Shown: in pieces, positions 39,689 through 48,330 of the stretch
Position numbering within the stretch: position 1 is the first letter of the stretch
Layout: each line of letters opens with the position of its first letter
Source of the DNA: an uncultured Ruminococcus sp.
Lineage (GTDB): Bacteria; Bacillota; Clostridia; Oscillospirales; Ruminococcaceae
Assembly (NCBI GenBank): GCA_945877315.1
Contig: CAMCRP010000003.1
Coordinates: forward strand, 43,914 to 107,913
Direction: 5' to 3'
Length of the DNA stretch: 64,000 nt
Notes under the pieces: generated by a model
The model's database searches: none
Told to the model about the DNA's origin: nothing
Seen by the model: the letters and a program-made list of their open reading frames with translations, nothing else
Translations under genes and position numbers: made by a program

Positions 39689-41083
39689 TCAATCGTCATC
39701 AGATATATTTGCTGTGACTTTACCGCTCAAAAGCAGGATCGCTGCCAGATTAGGTATACACTGGATCCCATTGAGAATGTCGGCAACCGTCCAGGCAATA
39801 TCGGGAAGAGCTGTGCAGCCGATGTAAATTGCGGCAGCGTATAGAATACGATAAACCGTCAACGCTGCTTTGGTCGATTTTTCGGAGGAAAGAAAAAGCC
39901 TACGGACGGACTTCTCGCCGTAATATATCCAGCTGAGTAAGGTGGCAAACGCAAAAACAGCAATGGAAAAGGCAACAAAGGGTGCTGCAAAGCGTCCCAG
40001 ACCCGATTCAAATGCGCAAATCACCGTTTGAGTGGGGTTTGCTGCGTCGATGGGGGAGTTAGTGACCAAAATTGCAGCTGCAGTCAGAGTGCAGCAAAGA
40101 ATAGTGTCCAGAAAAACCTCGAAGACTCCCCAGCAGCCCATAGTTACGGGATCCTTACAGGGTGCAGAAGTGTGGGCAAAAACGCTGCTGCCCATTCCCG
40201 CTTCGTTTGAAAACACACCTTTTTGCAGTCCGCAGGTCATGGAACGCTTAATAATTGCACCACAAAAGCCGCCGATCGCCTGCTCAATGCCAAACGCTGA
40301 CTTTACAATGCTGATCAGGCACTTCGGGAGTGCAAAAATGTTGGTTATAAGCAAAAAAACGGCTCCCAATATGTAAAAAACAGTGATAAAAGGCAGAATT
40401 CGCTCGGTTACACGGAGAATCACACCGCTTCCCATAAATGCAATTATTGCAATAGTGACTGCAAAAATCGTTCCGCAAACTGTCGGGGTTACGGAAAAAT
40501 AGGCGGCAGCATTGGCGAGGGCGTTTGCTTGCGTAAGATTTCCGATGCCAAAGGACGCAAAAGTGCATACCAAAGCGAAGAAAATTGCAGCTTTTTCAGA
40601 CCGTAAACCGTACTCAAAATAAAGGAAAGCACCGCCTATTTCCAATTTCTTCTTTATTGTTGATTTTTCTATTTCCAAAACCGACTTTTTTTGCTTTTCC
40701 TGCAGATTATAATAGTATAAGCCAAGGAAATTCTCTGCGTAGGACGTTGCCATTCCGAAAATTGCAGAAACCCACATCCAGAAGATCGCTCCCGGTCCTC
40801 CGATAGCAAGAGCAGATGCAACGCCGACAATGTTCCCCGTTCCCATAGATGCCGCCAGAGCTGCCGAAATTGCTTGAAGCTGCGTAGAGCTTGTCTTATC
40901 TTTGGGATTTTTGCAGGGCTTAAACAGCGAAAGTATAGTTTTTTGCAGTATTTTTGGAAATTTTCTCACCTGAAAGAATTTTAGACGAATAGTCAGATAT
41001 ATTCCTGTGCCCAAAATCAGCAAAAGTGTTCCGTTCCCCCAGACCAACGAGGAAATTTTCTCTGCTATAACAGAAAGCTGCAA
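39689..41083 (-). CDS. Sodium:alanine symporter family protein (AgcS)
   Basis: A 464-residue membrane transporter with about ten to eleven helices. The family signature is AALAASMGTGNIVGVASALA near residues 73-92, followed by GGPGAIFWMWVSAIFGMAT. Later come GMGSSVFAHTSA and the C-terminal SWIYYGEKSVRRLF. AgcS members import alanine or glycine with sodium. It reads toward the origin, on the minus strand, against the neighbouring genes. Residues 125-140 form a basic loop. Confidence 0.93.
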   Translation of the reverse strand: MQLSVIAEKISSLVWGNGTLLLILGTGIYLTIRLKFFQVRKFPKILQKTILSLFKPCKNPKDKTSSTQLQAISAALAASMGTGNIVGVASALAIGGPGAIFWMWVSAIFGMATSYAENFLGLYYYNLQEKQKKSVLEIEKSTIKKKLEIGGAFLYFEYGLRSEKAAIFFALVCTFASFGIGNLTQANALANAAAYFSVTPTVCGTIFAVTIAIIAFMGSGVILRVTERILPFITVFYILGAVFLLITNIFALPKCLISIVKSAFGIEQAIGGFCGAIIKRSMTCGLQKGVFSNEAGMGSSVFAHTSAPCKDPVTMGCWGVFEVFLDTILCCTLTAAAILVTNSPIDAANPTQTVICAFESGLGRFAAPFVAFSIAVFAFATLLSWIYYGEKSVRRLFLSSEKSTKAALTVYRILYAAAIYIGCTALPDIAWTVADILNGIQCIPNLAAILLLSGKVTANISDDD

Positions 41084-41246
41084 AAATCCACCTTCTCACC
41101 CGTGCATTAATAATTCTGACATATTTCTATTTTGCTGAAATTTTTGATTTCCTTTTTCCATTTTCGACAACTGTATTTCTATTTTTATTGAGAAAAAGGA
41201 AATGCAGATTTCCTTTTTTGACAATTATTTCGGGAGTGAAATAAAA

Positions 41247-41693
41247 ATGAAAAAATACTATGCCGACAAAAATTCAATGAATTTGATGCGTTTCCTTTTA
41301 CTGATAATATGTGCTCTGCTGATCGGAGCGGCTTACTATTTTCTTTTTGAGCGGTTCACTGTTATTGCTAAGATAGTAATAGTTGCTGTTGCTTCAATTT
41401 ATGCGGCGGCTGCGCTGATTATTCTCCCGATTTGGTATAGGAGCGTCTACTGCTGCATTTCGGGGGAAACGGCGTCCATCTGCACTGGCATTTTTATAAA
41501 GAATTGTCAGCTGGTGAAAATTGCGTCCGTTCAGCATATTATTATTGTAACTACGCCGTTTTCAAGGTATACGGGAATGAATTTTATTACGCTGAATTTT
41601 CTCGGCGGATTTGCGGTGATACCGTTTCTTTCTTACAGCGATGCCGCCGAGATATATTCAAAGATACAACATTCTGTGGCGGAAAATCACTAA
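41247..41693 (+). CDS. PH-domain (bPH2, YdbS-like) membrane protein
   Basis: A 148-residue protein with two membrane helices (about 12-30 and 37-58) followed by a beta domain: CCISGETASICTGIFIKNCQ, then IASVQHIIIVTTPFSRYTGM and LNFLGGFAVIPFL. That matches the YdbS-type bacterial PH domain. I choose the ATG at 41247 because GGGAGTG precedes it. The YdbT-like gene follows 205 bp later, and the two are usually paired. The role of the family is poorly known; membrane stress tolerance has been suggested. Confidence 0.75.
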   Translation: MKKYYADKNSMNLMRFLLLIICALLIGAAYYFLFERFTVIAKIVIVAVASIYAAAALIILPIWYRSVYCCISGETASICTGIFIKNCQLVKIASVQHIIIVTTPFSRYTGMNFITLNFLGGFAVIPFLSYSDAAEIYSKIQHSVAENH

Positions 41694-41898
41694 GGCTTTG
41701 GAGGACAGGAGAAAACGCAAAGTGTCGGTGGGGAAGAGAAGTGGGAGAAACTGTCTATCGCCGTGGGGGCAAAGCTATTTAACAGCGGTCACAAAGGGGC
41801 GGCAGAACGGCGAAGGATGCAGTTTTCACAAAGTAAAATTACATAAAAATAGTATAATAATTAAGTAATAATACTATTAGTATACAAAGGAGGGCAAA

Positions 41899-43344
41899 AT
41901 GAAGCGGCAACACCCCATAAAAATATTCAGCCTGACGCTCAAAAACTTCTGGCTGCTGCTGATTCCGCTGGTCAGAGGTCTGATAAATCTGCGGTTTGAC
42001 TGGCGGCATTGGTTGGAGGGCGCATACATTGATATTTTGACCCTGCTGGCAATACTTCTGCTGGCGTATATTCGATGGCGGTTCATGAAATACGAGATAA
42101 GGGAGAATTCCATTTATTTTGAAGGCGGGATAATTGGAAAATACCGTTATGAAATTCCATTTTCTGTTATTAGCTCTGCGACATTTCAATTTTCCTTTTT
42201 CAAACGTCCTTTGAAAGCAGCTGATATTTATATTGAAACGGACAGTAATTTTGGCGGAGTAAAAGAGAAAAATGCAGATTTGAAAATGGTTTTATCAGAA
42301 AAAGAAACGAAATATCTAATACAGAAATTAACAGATGTGCAGGTCGGGACAAAATATTTCTATTATCCTTCAAAATGGAATTTGCTTATTTTTTCATTTC
42401 TATTTTCTTCTGCCACTTCGGGAACTGCATATATTGCAACGCTGTTTATTCAAGGCGGACGACTTTTCGGACGCTCGGTGGAACAGGACATATTTAATGT
42501 TGTGAATGATGTTTCGTCAAAAATTGCAATTGCTGCTCCTCCTGCCGCTATCGGTTTGGGTTTGATAGTTATTACGGGCTGGCTGTTCTCATTTTTTTCA
42601 AATATTCTCAGGCACATCGGATTCAGGATCTATCGGCAGGGGGAAAGGGTTGCGATCGAGAACGGATTTTTTTCCCGCTTTTTATATAGTATAAATATAC
42701 GAAAAATTAACTATGCGGATTTCAGTCAAAATGTTTTGATGCGGCTGTTCAAGGTGCGTTCGATCCAGGTGAGTTGTTCGGGTTACGGAAAGAGAAAGCA
42801 GGAGATCCCCGTGTTCGTTCCGATTACCACCGACAGGGAGGCGGAGGCGTCTCTGCATATGCTGCTGCCGGGATTTTCCGTTTCCGAGAATTTGGTTGAG
42901 CCGGGGCTGAAGGCTGTGTTTGTTTATTTGTCGGGCGGAATGCTTATGGTGCTTGCCTCGTTGGTGGTGAATGTTGTGGGGCTGGTGTTTTTTGCAGAGT
43001 TTCGGGAACTGCTGCGGTTTACTTCTGTGATGGTGCTCATTCCTGTTGCGTGGCTGCTGATTGTCGAGAGTGTGGCGTTTTCCTTTTCGGGGATAGGTTT
43101 TGCTGACGGGTTTCTGACGCTCCGTTATGGAAAATGGTTTAAGCTGCACACGGTGGCTGTTCCCGTGGAGAGATTAGCTTCAATAAAGATACGTCGGACG
43201 GTTTTTCAGCTTGTCAACGGGACCTGCGATATTGTTGTCAGGACTGCCGCCGAAAACGGTCGCTCACACAGGATACGTTACCTACCCTACAAGGAAACGG
43301 TTGATTTCCTTTCCAAAAGCCTTAAATACGATGTGTTAAGCTAA
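41899..43344 (+). CDS. PH-domain (bPH2, YdbT-like) membrane protein
   Basis: A 481-residue membrane protein with repeated pairs of helices, each followed by a PH-type beta domain: residues 15-60 then YEIRENSIYFEGGIIGKYRY, about 155-240 then RQGERVAIENGFFSRFLYSI, and about 340-400 then DGFLTLRYGKWFKLHTVAVP. This triple layout is typical of YdbT. GGAGGG precedes the ATG. It likely acts with the shorter YdbS-like protein upstream. Confidence 0.8.
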   Translation: MKRQHPIKIFSLTLKNFWLLLIPLVRGLINLRFDWRHWLEGAYIDILTLLAILLLAYIRWRFMKYEIRENSIYFEGGIIGKYRYEIPFSVISSATFQFSFFKRPLKAADIYIETDSNFGGVKEKNADLKMVLSEKETKYLIQKLTDVQVGTKYFYYPSKWNLLIFSFLFSSATSGTAYIATLFIQGGRLFGRSVEQDIFNVVNDVSSKIAIAAPPAAIGLGLIVITGWLFSFFSNILRHIGFRIYRQGERVAIENGFFSRFLYSINIRKINYADFSQNVLMRLFKVRSIQVSCSGYGKRKQEIPVFVPITTDREAEASLHMLLPGFSVSENLVEPGLKAVFVYLSGGMLMVLASLVVNVVGLVFFAEFRELLRFTSVMVLIPVAWLLIVESVAFSFSGIGFADGFLTLRYGKWFKLHTVAVPVERLASIKIRRTVFQLVNGTCDIVVRTAAENGRSHRIRYLPYKETVDFLSKSLKYDVLS

Positions 43345-43568
43345 TATACTTTACAGTCCTCCGATTTTTGAGCACCAAATTGTTTATAAAACTTATAATT
43401 TTATGGAATTTGCTGGGGTTTATAATATATTTGTTATAATGTTATTTTTTGCTAAAATCCTAATCTTTATATGTAAATTGAGCCGTTTGTTTAAAGTGCA
43501 CAATATACAGCCAAATTATTTTTCAGCACTGTTAATATCGCTGAAATTGATTTTTTTATCAAAAGCCC

Positions 43569-43597
43569 TTGACATTTTGGCAGATTTGGGGTATAAT
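43569..43597 (+). promoter_or_regulatory. Promoter of the tRNA pair
   Basis: TTGACA (43569-43574), 17-base spacer, TATAAT (43592-43597), 15 bp before tRNA-Met. Confidence 0.85.
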
Positions 43598-43611
43598 AAT
43601 TAACGTTGCAC

Positions 43612-43688
43612 GGCGGCATAGCTCAGTTGGCTAGAGCACTTGGTTCATACCCAGGGTGTCACCGGTTCAAATCCAGTTGCCGCTACCA
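43612..43688 (+). tRNA. tRNA-Met (CAT), elongator
   Basis: The acceptor GGCGGCA pairs with TGCCGCT. The D stem is GCTC/GAGC, the anticodon loop TTCATAC carries CAT, and CCA is encoded. It has normal acceptor pairing rather than the C1-A72 mismatch of initiators. The T stem ACCGG/CCAGT has one C-A mismatch. A tRNA-Ile2 with CAT cannot be strictly excluded, but the acceptor sequence is that of tRNA-Met. Confidence 0.93.
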
Positions 43689-43717
43689 CAACTGCGGAGA
43701 TTTTATCCTCCGCATGT

Positions 43718-43792
43718 GGCCCGTTGGTCAAGAGGTTAAGACGACGCCCTTTCACGGCGTAATCATGGGTTCAATTCCCGTACGGGTCACCA
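43718..43792 (+). tRNA. tRNA-Glu (TTC)
   Basis: The acceptor GGCCCGT pairs with ACGGGTC, the anticodon loop CTTTCAC carries TTC, and CCA is encoded. The spacer from tRNA-Met contains a TGCGGAG/CTCCGCA stem. Its last 22 bases are also the 3' end of the opposite-strand recombinase gene. Confidence 0.95.
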
Positions 43793-45267
43793 GAACTAAA
43801 CGAAGTCGAACACTTATCATGAGTGTTCGGCTTTTTTATTTCCCCACGAACCTCATCAAAGCGAACACATCTTTCGCCGTCCTTGAAGTTAAGGAACACG
43901 ACCACCTTGTCCCCATAAACAAAAACGCTGTTGACAAAAATATCCACAAGCTTCTGTTTCTGCTCACTGTTTGACAAATCGGTGTCCGCAAACCGCATTA
44001 TCCACGCTTCAATCTTCTCACGGCTGATGATCGGACGCTTTATTTTTTCAAGAGAAATAGCTGCTTCAAGCTCTTCCTGTTCCTGCTCCAGCTTTTCAAG
44101 TGCGGCTTTGGTCGATTTTGTGATAACGCCCGACTTAACGGCTTTCATCACATTGTCGATCTCTTTTTTATTCTCCTTTAAACGCTTTTTCAATGCAGGA
44201 AGCTCGGAGCTTTCAGCATTCTGCATTTTATAACAGCTGTCGGATATACGCTTTATGAGCCTTTTATCCCTGAACATTTTCATTGTTAGTGATAGCACGG
44301 CATTTTCAATTATATCCTTCTTCACAGCCTTCATACCGCATCGGTGCTTTTTTGAGGACATACATTGATAGTAACGGTATATTTCACTTCTTCCCGTCCC
44401 GCTTATTCCTGACATAGTATCTCCGCAGCAGCCGCAGAAAATCTTGCCTGTAAGCAGATATTTTTCCTCAACTGCCTTAAAGCTTGCCGCCTTATGCTTG
44501 TTTTCCGATAATCTTTTCTGACACTTCTCAAAAATCTCCTGCGTAACCAGCGGCGGAATAGCTTCACTGTTCAAAGTGTCCTTAAAAGTGTACTCACCAA
44601 GATATCGGCGGTTTTTCAGCATCCAGTTGATGAAATGGTATGTAAGCTTCCTTCCGTTATTCCGCACGCCCTTGCTGTTAAGAGAATCCACAATGCTTCT
44701 TATGGGTTCTCCGTTTGCGTATCGTTTGAAAATGTCCTCAACAATAGGTGCAGCGGCAGGATCCTTGGCAAACCGCTTCTCATCGTCAATCAAATATCCA
44801 AAGGTTACCGTACCGCCGTTAAATTTTCCTTTGAGAGTATTCTCGGTCATACCTCGGCTTGTTTTTTGAGCCAGATCTCTGATGTAGTATTCGGAAAATC
44901 CCTCAAATATGGACTCCATCAGCTTTCCCTCAGGAGTGTCATCAATAGGTTCGGTAGCTGAAATCACGCTTACACCGTTCTTGTTCAGCATATATTTGTA
45001 CTTTGCACTGTCATATTTATCACGTGAAAATCGGTCTATTTTCCACACGATAATGACATCAAATTCGCCTTTTGTGCTGTCGGTTATCATCTGCTGAAAA
45101 TCGGGACGGTTATCGGCTCTTTTCCCCGATATTGCTCTGTCAATGTAATTTCGTATGACAGTATATCCCTTGCGTGCGGCAAAGGCAAGACATTCTCTTA
45201 TCTGTCCCTCGATGGATTCTTCACGCTGATTGTCACTTGAATATCTTGCGTATATTACTGCATTCAT
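43771..45267 (-). CDS. Large serine recombinase (site-specific integrase)
   Basis: A 498-residue serine recombinase. The catalytic domain covers residues 1-150: AVIYARYSSDNQREESIEGQ with the active serine, then KIDRFSRDKYDSAKYKYMLN. A Recombinase domain follows (GYLIDDEKRFAKDPAAAPIV), then a zinc ribbon (FCGCCG and CMSSKKHRCGM), then a coiled coil. Its last codons run over the tRNA-Glu terminator and the tRNA 3' end (ending SSGDPYGN), which suggests an integration boundary there. It overlaps the regulator's stop by one base (TAATG). Confidence 0.92.
   Translation of the reverse strand: MNAVIYARYSSDNQREESIEGQIRECLAFAARKGYTVIRNYIDRAISGKRADNRPDFQQMITDSTKGEFDVIIVWKIDRFSRDKYDSAKYKYMLNKNGVSVISATEPIDDTPEGKLMESIFEGFSEYYIRDLAQKTSRGMTENTLKGKFNGGTVTFGYLIDDEKRFAKDPAAAPIVEDIFKRYANGEPIRSIVDSLNSKGVRNNGRKLTYHFINWMLKNRRYLGEYTFKDTLNSEAIPPLVTQEIFEKCQKRLSENKHKAASFKAVEEKYLLTGKIFCGCCGDTMSGISGTGRSEIYRYYQCMSSKKHRCGMKAVKKDIIENAVLSLTMKMFRDKRLIKRISDSCYKMQNAESSELPALKKRLKENKKEIDNVMKAVKSGVITKSTKAALEKLEQEQEELEAAISLEKIKRPIISREKIEAWIMRFADTDLSNSEQKQKLVDIFVNSVFVYGDKVVVFLNFKDGERCVRFDEVRGEIKKPNTHDKCSTSFSSGDPYGN
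43804..43838 (+). terminator. Terminator of the tRNA pair, inside the recombinase 3' end
   Basis: AGTCGAACACT pairs with AGTGTTCGGCT, then TTTTTATTT. It lies within the antisense 3' coding end of the recombinase. Confidence 0.8.
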
Positions 45268-45626
45268 TATTTATCCTTTCTGCTCTCTTCAAGCATTTTT
45301 ATAAGCGTCTGTTTTAGCTTCTCGTTCATTGGGGAATTAGGGTCAAAGCACATTTCAACAAATTCCCGCATTTCGGAACTTGCCGCAGGTTTCGGCTGAT
45401 AGCTGTACAGCTTGCCCTGCGGTTCATCGGTGCGTCCGAAAATGTAGTCAAGGGACACATCAAATCTGTCCGCATACCATAGCAGCGTTTCTGCCGTAGG
45501 AGTGGTTTTGTCCGTTTCATAACGGTTTACACTTGCTTGCGTTACCCCAATCTCATTCGCAAGCATTGCTTGTGAAATGCCAAGATCTTCACGCAGTTTT
45601 TTAAGTCGTTCTGATAATATTTGCAT
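45267..45626 (-). CDS. XRE-family transcriptional regulator
   Basis: A 119-residue repressor-like protein. The helix-turn-helix is LKKLREDLGISQAMLANEIG then VTQASVNRYETDKTTPTAET, followed by LLWYADRFDVSLDYIFGR, the classical XRE layout. GAGG lies seven bases before the chosen ATG; seven further residues are possible upstream. It overlaps the recombinase start, so it probably controls the mobile element, acting at a palindrome in its own promoter. Confidence 0.88.
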   Translation of the reverse strand: MQILSERLKKLREDLGISQAMLANEIGVTQASVNRYETDKTTPTAETLLWYADRFDVSLDYIFGRTDEPQGKLYSYQPKPAASSEMREFVEMCFDPNSPMNEKLKQTLIKMLEESRKDK

Positions 45627-45661
45627 AATGCACCTCGCTAAATACATAATGTGTTTATCCT

Positions 45662-45690
45662 ATTATACACTATACGTATATTATTGTCAA
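45662..45690 (-). promoter_or_regulatory. Promoter and likely operator of the XRE-recombinase operon
   Basis: On the minus strand, TTGACA (45690-45685) and TATAAT (45667-45662) have 17-base spacing, with the palindrome TATACGTATA (45671-45680) in the spacer, well placed for autorepression. Confidence 0.65.
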
Positions 45691-45732
45691 TACTTTTTTG
45701 AAAACCCAAGCTTCGTTATATAGCGAAATACT

Positions 45733-45813
45733 GATTAATGGGTGTTCCCCCACCTAGATACGTCACTCAGGCAACAAGAAAAGTAGAAATGCCGATTTAT
45801 TCAGTAGTTCCAT
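45733..45813. repeat. Dispersed repeat shared with 31058-31143
   Basis: CACCTAGATACGTCACTCAG then GCAACAAGAAAAGTAGAAAT matches the block at 31.1 kb with few changes. An AATACTGATTAAT end lies just before it. Confidence 0.6.
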
Positions 45814-45841
45814 AGTAACAAAGCTCGGGCATCATTTAGCA

Positions 45842-46120
45842 TTAGCCTGTCAGAAGGTCCTTATATTCCATATATTTTTCGTATGCATGTAATATCATAT
45901 CTTCAAGACTGTCCCTGGTTTCCGTGTTGATCGGATGAACAATATCTCTGAAAACGCCGTTTGCGTCCATTTTGTTCGGCATTGCAACAAAAAGCCTTGC
46001 TTCGCCCTGTATAATCTTGATTTCGTGAACAGCCAGACAGTTGTCAATGGTAATGGAAATGAGAGCTTTAAGTTTACTTTCGCTAAATGTTCTTCTTACG
46101 TTAATATTAGTGATTTTCAT
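45842..46120 (-). CDS. spoVG: SpoVG family protein, paralogue 1
   Basis: A 92-residue SpoVG: MKITNINVRR, LKALISITIDNCLAVHEIKI, RLFVAMPNKMDANGVFRDIV and HPINTETRDSLE. SpoVG is a small nucleic-acid-binding regulator (division, virulence, sporulation in different Firmicutes). It lies 100 bp after a close paralogue on the same strand, inside a mobile region. At the end it lacks the longer tail of some chromosomal forms. Confidence 0.93.
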   Translation of the reverse strand: MKITNINVRRTFSESKLKALISITIDNCLAVHEIKIIQGEARLFVAMPNKMDANGVFRDIVHPINTETRDSLEDMILHAYEKYMEYKDLLTG

Positions 46121-46220
46121 AGTTGGTAATCCTTTCTGTTAATAATAATGTGTGCAGCCCTCATTCTCAAATTGAAAACAAGGGCTGCAATGGTTTTGCG
46201 GAACGATAGTTAGCAATGCC

Positions 46221-46514
46221 TTATTCGTCAGCGATCATATCATTAAAAATCTTTTCAAGAGCAACATGCCTGTCGTATGCCGAAAGAATGACGCTGTCAA
46301 ACTCATCTCTCGTTTCGGGATCAATAGGATGAATGATGTCACGGAATACACCGTTCTCGTCCTTGCGGCTGGGCATAGCTGCAAACACCCTGTCATTGCC
46401 CTGAACGATCTTAATATCGTGTACAGCAAGACAGTTGTCGATTGTAATGGATACGATTGCTTTAAGGTTCCCTTCAGGGAAGGTCTTTCTGACCTTTACT
46501 TCAGTGATTTTCAT
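46221..46514 (-). CDS. spoVG: SpoVG family protein, paralogue 2
   Basis: A 97-residue SpoVG: MKITEVKVRKTF, LKAIVSITIDNCLAVHDIKI, VFAAMPSRKDENGVFRDIIH and PIDPETRDEFDSVILSAYDR. It is roughly two-thirds identical to the neighbour by eye, so the pair arose by duplication or was kept for dosage. A good ribosome site (AAGAGGAAA) precedes it. The flanking XRE, recombinase and oriT place it on the mobile element. Confidence 0.93.
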   Translation of the reverse strand: MKITEVKVRKTFPEGNLKAIVSITIDNCLAVHDIKIVQGNDRVFAAMPSRKDENGVFRDIIHPIDPETRDEFDSVILSAYDRHVALEKIFNDMIADE

Positions 46515-47386
46515 TGTGGATTTCCTCTTTTCTTAAATTATTTGGTTTGTCAAGGAACTAACAGCTGCCGGCTTTGCCGTTGTTTCCCTAAACACCTTTA
46601 AAAACGAATCGCGGCGTTCCCAAACGCCGTTATCTCGGGGAATGAAAATTATTCAGATACAGCACATGAATGCTTTCTTTGTATTATTTCAAACCCTTTA
46701 AAACCGAACCGAGCGGTGCCCCGGCACCGCTTTCTGTTGTTAAAAATCCTTATGCAATATGTTTAGTTAATCCACTAGTATCACAAGCTTTAACTGACAA
46801 AAACTGCATGGATATTTTTAAGGAAGGACACTGCAAAAAATGATGATCAGAAAAGTGCTGGTGTTACAATAGTGGTGCAATTTTTGTAACAAAAGTGTAA
46901 CACAGGGGATTTTACATGAGGACTATTGTGCAAGATGTATATAATGTTACGAAAAGTTATATACATGTTTAGTTTCTTTGTCAATAGACATTTGCAAAAT
47001 TTAGTAGTATACTATTGGATAAACCAAGTACAATCAATTAACATTCGATGTAACATCAAAAGGATATTGACGAAATAATAGTCAAACTGCAATTCCCAAA
47101 TATGCTGACTGAATTTGCATTCTGTTGATTCTTCAAACAGTTTTCGTAATTTCCGAAACGAAGAACAATGAGTATTTCTAAAAAGCGGAACCTTGTATTA
47201 TTATCACCGATAGAAATCAGTCAACATAGAGGATTTATCATAAAGCTGCAGCCCTGTTACACCGAACCGGTATAACAGGGCTTTTTGATTTTATAGAAAG
47301 CTGGTGATTTGTATTATTTTAGTGGACTGACGGCTTTGCTTTGTAAGTATTCTTTTCGGCTCGTAATGAGACGGATGCCTCGCAGA
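46515..47386. other. Non-coding stretch with hairpins and TGTTACA repeats upstream of the oriT
   Basis: No credible gene. A direct duplication of CTTTAAAAACGAATCG and CTTTAAAACCGAACCG lies at about 46590 and 46693, each followed by a hairpin; the second, AGCGGTGCC/GGCACCGCT, ends in TTT (46710-46733). TGTTACA or TGTAACA occurs at least five times between 46860 and 47265. A strong plus-strand terminator (AGCCCTGTTA/TAACAGGGCT then TTTTT) lies at 47251-47287, implying a plus-strand transcript, perhaps a small RNA. Confidence 0.5.
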
Positions 47387-47456
47387 GCACAATAACTTTG
47401 ATATACGTATGTCAAAGTTAATATTGTGCTACTTTTGACAACAAGTTGTCAAAAGT
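47387..47456 (+). other. Probable origin of transfer (oriT) for the MobV relaxase
   Basis: Two adjacent inverted repeats lie 50 bp before the relaxase gene. The first is GCACAATA-ACTTTGA paired with TCAAAG and ATATTGTGC (47387-47429). The second is a perfect 12-bp stem, ACTTTTGACAAC with GTTGTCAAAAGT (47431-47456). The first resembles the pMV158-type oriT, where a CTTTAT...AAAG stem is followed by a GTG/TG nick region. The nick site is not shown by the sequence. Confidence 0.6.
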
Positions 47457-47508
47457 GAAATGATGTTCAATTGAAGAAAAAATGACGTTACAGAAAGGAC
47501 AGGTTATT

Positions 47509-48330
47509 ATGGAAAAGGTTTTATCAGTATCGTTATCGCATGGTGAAGTGGCTATGGATCATGACAGTAGGAAATATTGTCCTGAAAATGCACATGAGGA
47601 GCTTATGCAGAATAATGTTTATATTGATACGTGTAGTGACATCGAAACGGTTTTCAATGACATATTCGCTAAAGATGTTGAAGAGTATAACATCGGAAAG
47701 CGTTCAGATCGTGTTATTTCAAATTACTATGAAAAGATCGCAAGTCATCAGAACAGAGACAAAGCTCCGAAGCCTGTTTATGAATATGTGGTTCAGTTCG
47801 GTAATAAGGATAATAACAATGTGTTAAACCCTAAATTCAAGCAGATTAATGAAGATACTCGTGATATGTTGGTTGAGTTTGTTAGAAAATTCAAAAAAAT
47901 GTATCCTAATTTCCGTGTTGTATCAGCGGTAATACATATGGATGAGTGCACTCCTCATCTTCACATTGTCTTCGTTCCTATAGGCACAGGTTATAAAAAT
48001 GGAATGAAGCATCAATGCTCGCTTACCAAAGCACTGGATAACATGGGCTATAAAAACAAGACGGAGGAGGTCGATGGCAAGAAGGTACGTGTATTGGCTC
48101 TTACAGAATGGCAGAACAACGTCAAGGATGTTATGACTGACATTATGGAAGAATACGGATATGAAAGAGAATATATGAATAACACGGACAAGCATATGTC
48201 AATGACAAACTATAAGTACAAGTGTGCGATGGAGGAATTAAGCAAGGAGATTTCCGACTGTGAAGAGGAAGTGGAGTACTTAACTGATAAGAAGGTGGAT
48301 ATACGCAAGAAGGTTCAAAGTGCCCGTTAG
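47509..48330 (+). CDS. mobV: MobV (Mob/Pre) relaxase, N-terminal part ending at an in-frame TAG
   Basis: A 273-residue relaxase region. RKYCPENAHEELMQNNVYID is the N-terminal Mob/Pre segment and HMDECTPHLHIVFVPIG is the metal-binding histidine motif (HxDE...PHxH). Such proteins nick oriT during mobilisation. I place the start at MEKVLS because AAGGA lies nine bases upstream. The frame ends at TAG (48328-48330), but the same frame continues open to 48738 with the coiled coil expected at a MobV C-terminus. This is therefore a split gene; the relaxase domain itself is intact. Confidence 0.88.
   Translation: MEKVLSVSLSHGEVAMDHDSRKYCPENAHEELMQNNVYIDTCSDIETVFNDIFAKDVEEYNIGKRSDRVISNYYEKIASHQNRDKAPKPVYEYVVQFGNKDNNNVLNPKFKQINEDTRDMLVEFVRKFKKMYPNFRVVSAVIHMDECTPHLHIVFVPIGTGYKNGMKHQCSLTKALDNMGYKNKTEEVDGKKVRVLALTEWQNNVKDVMTDIMEEYGYEREYMNNTDKHMSMTNYKYKCAMEELSKEISDCEEEVEYLTDKKVDIRKKVQSAR

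Noticed and set aside
48328..48330. TAG as a recoded sense codon
   Set aside because: Many other genes here end in TAG (for example at 48955), so the code is standard; a nonsense change is simpler.
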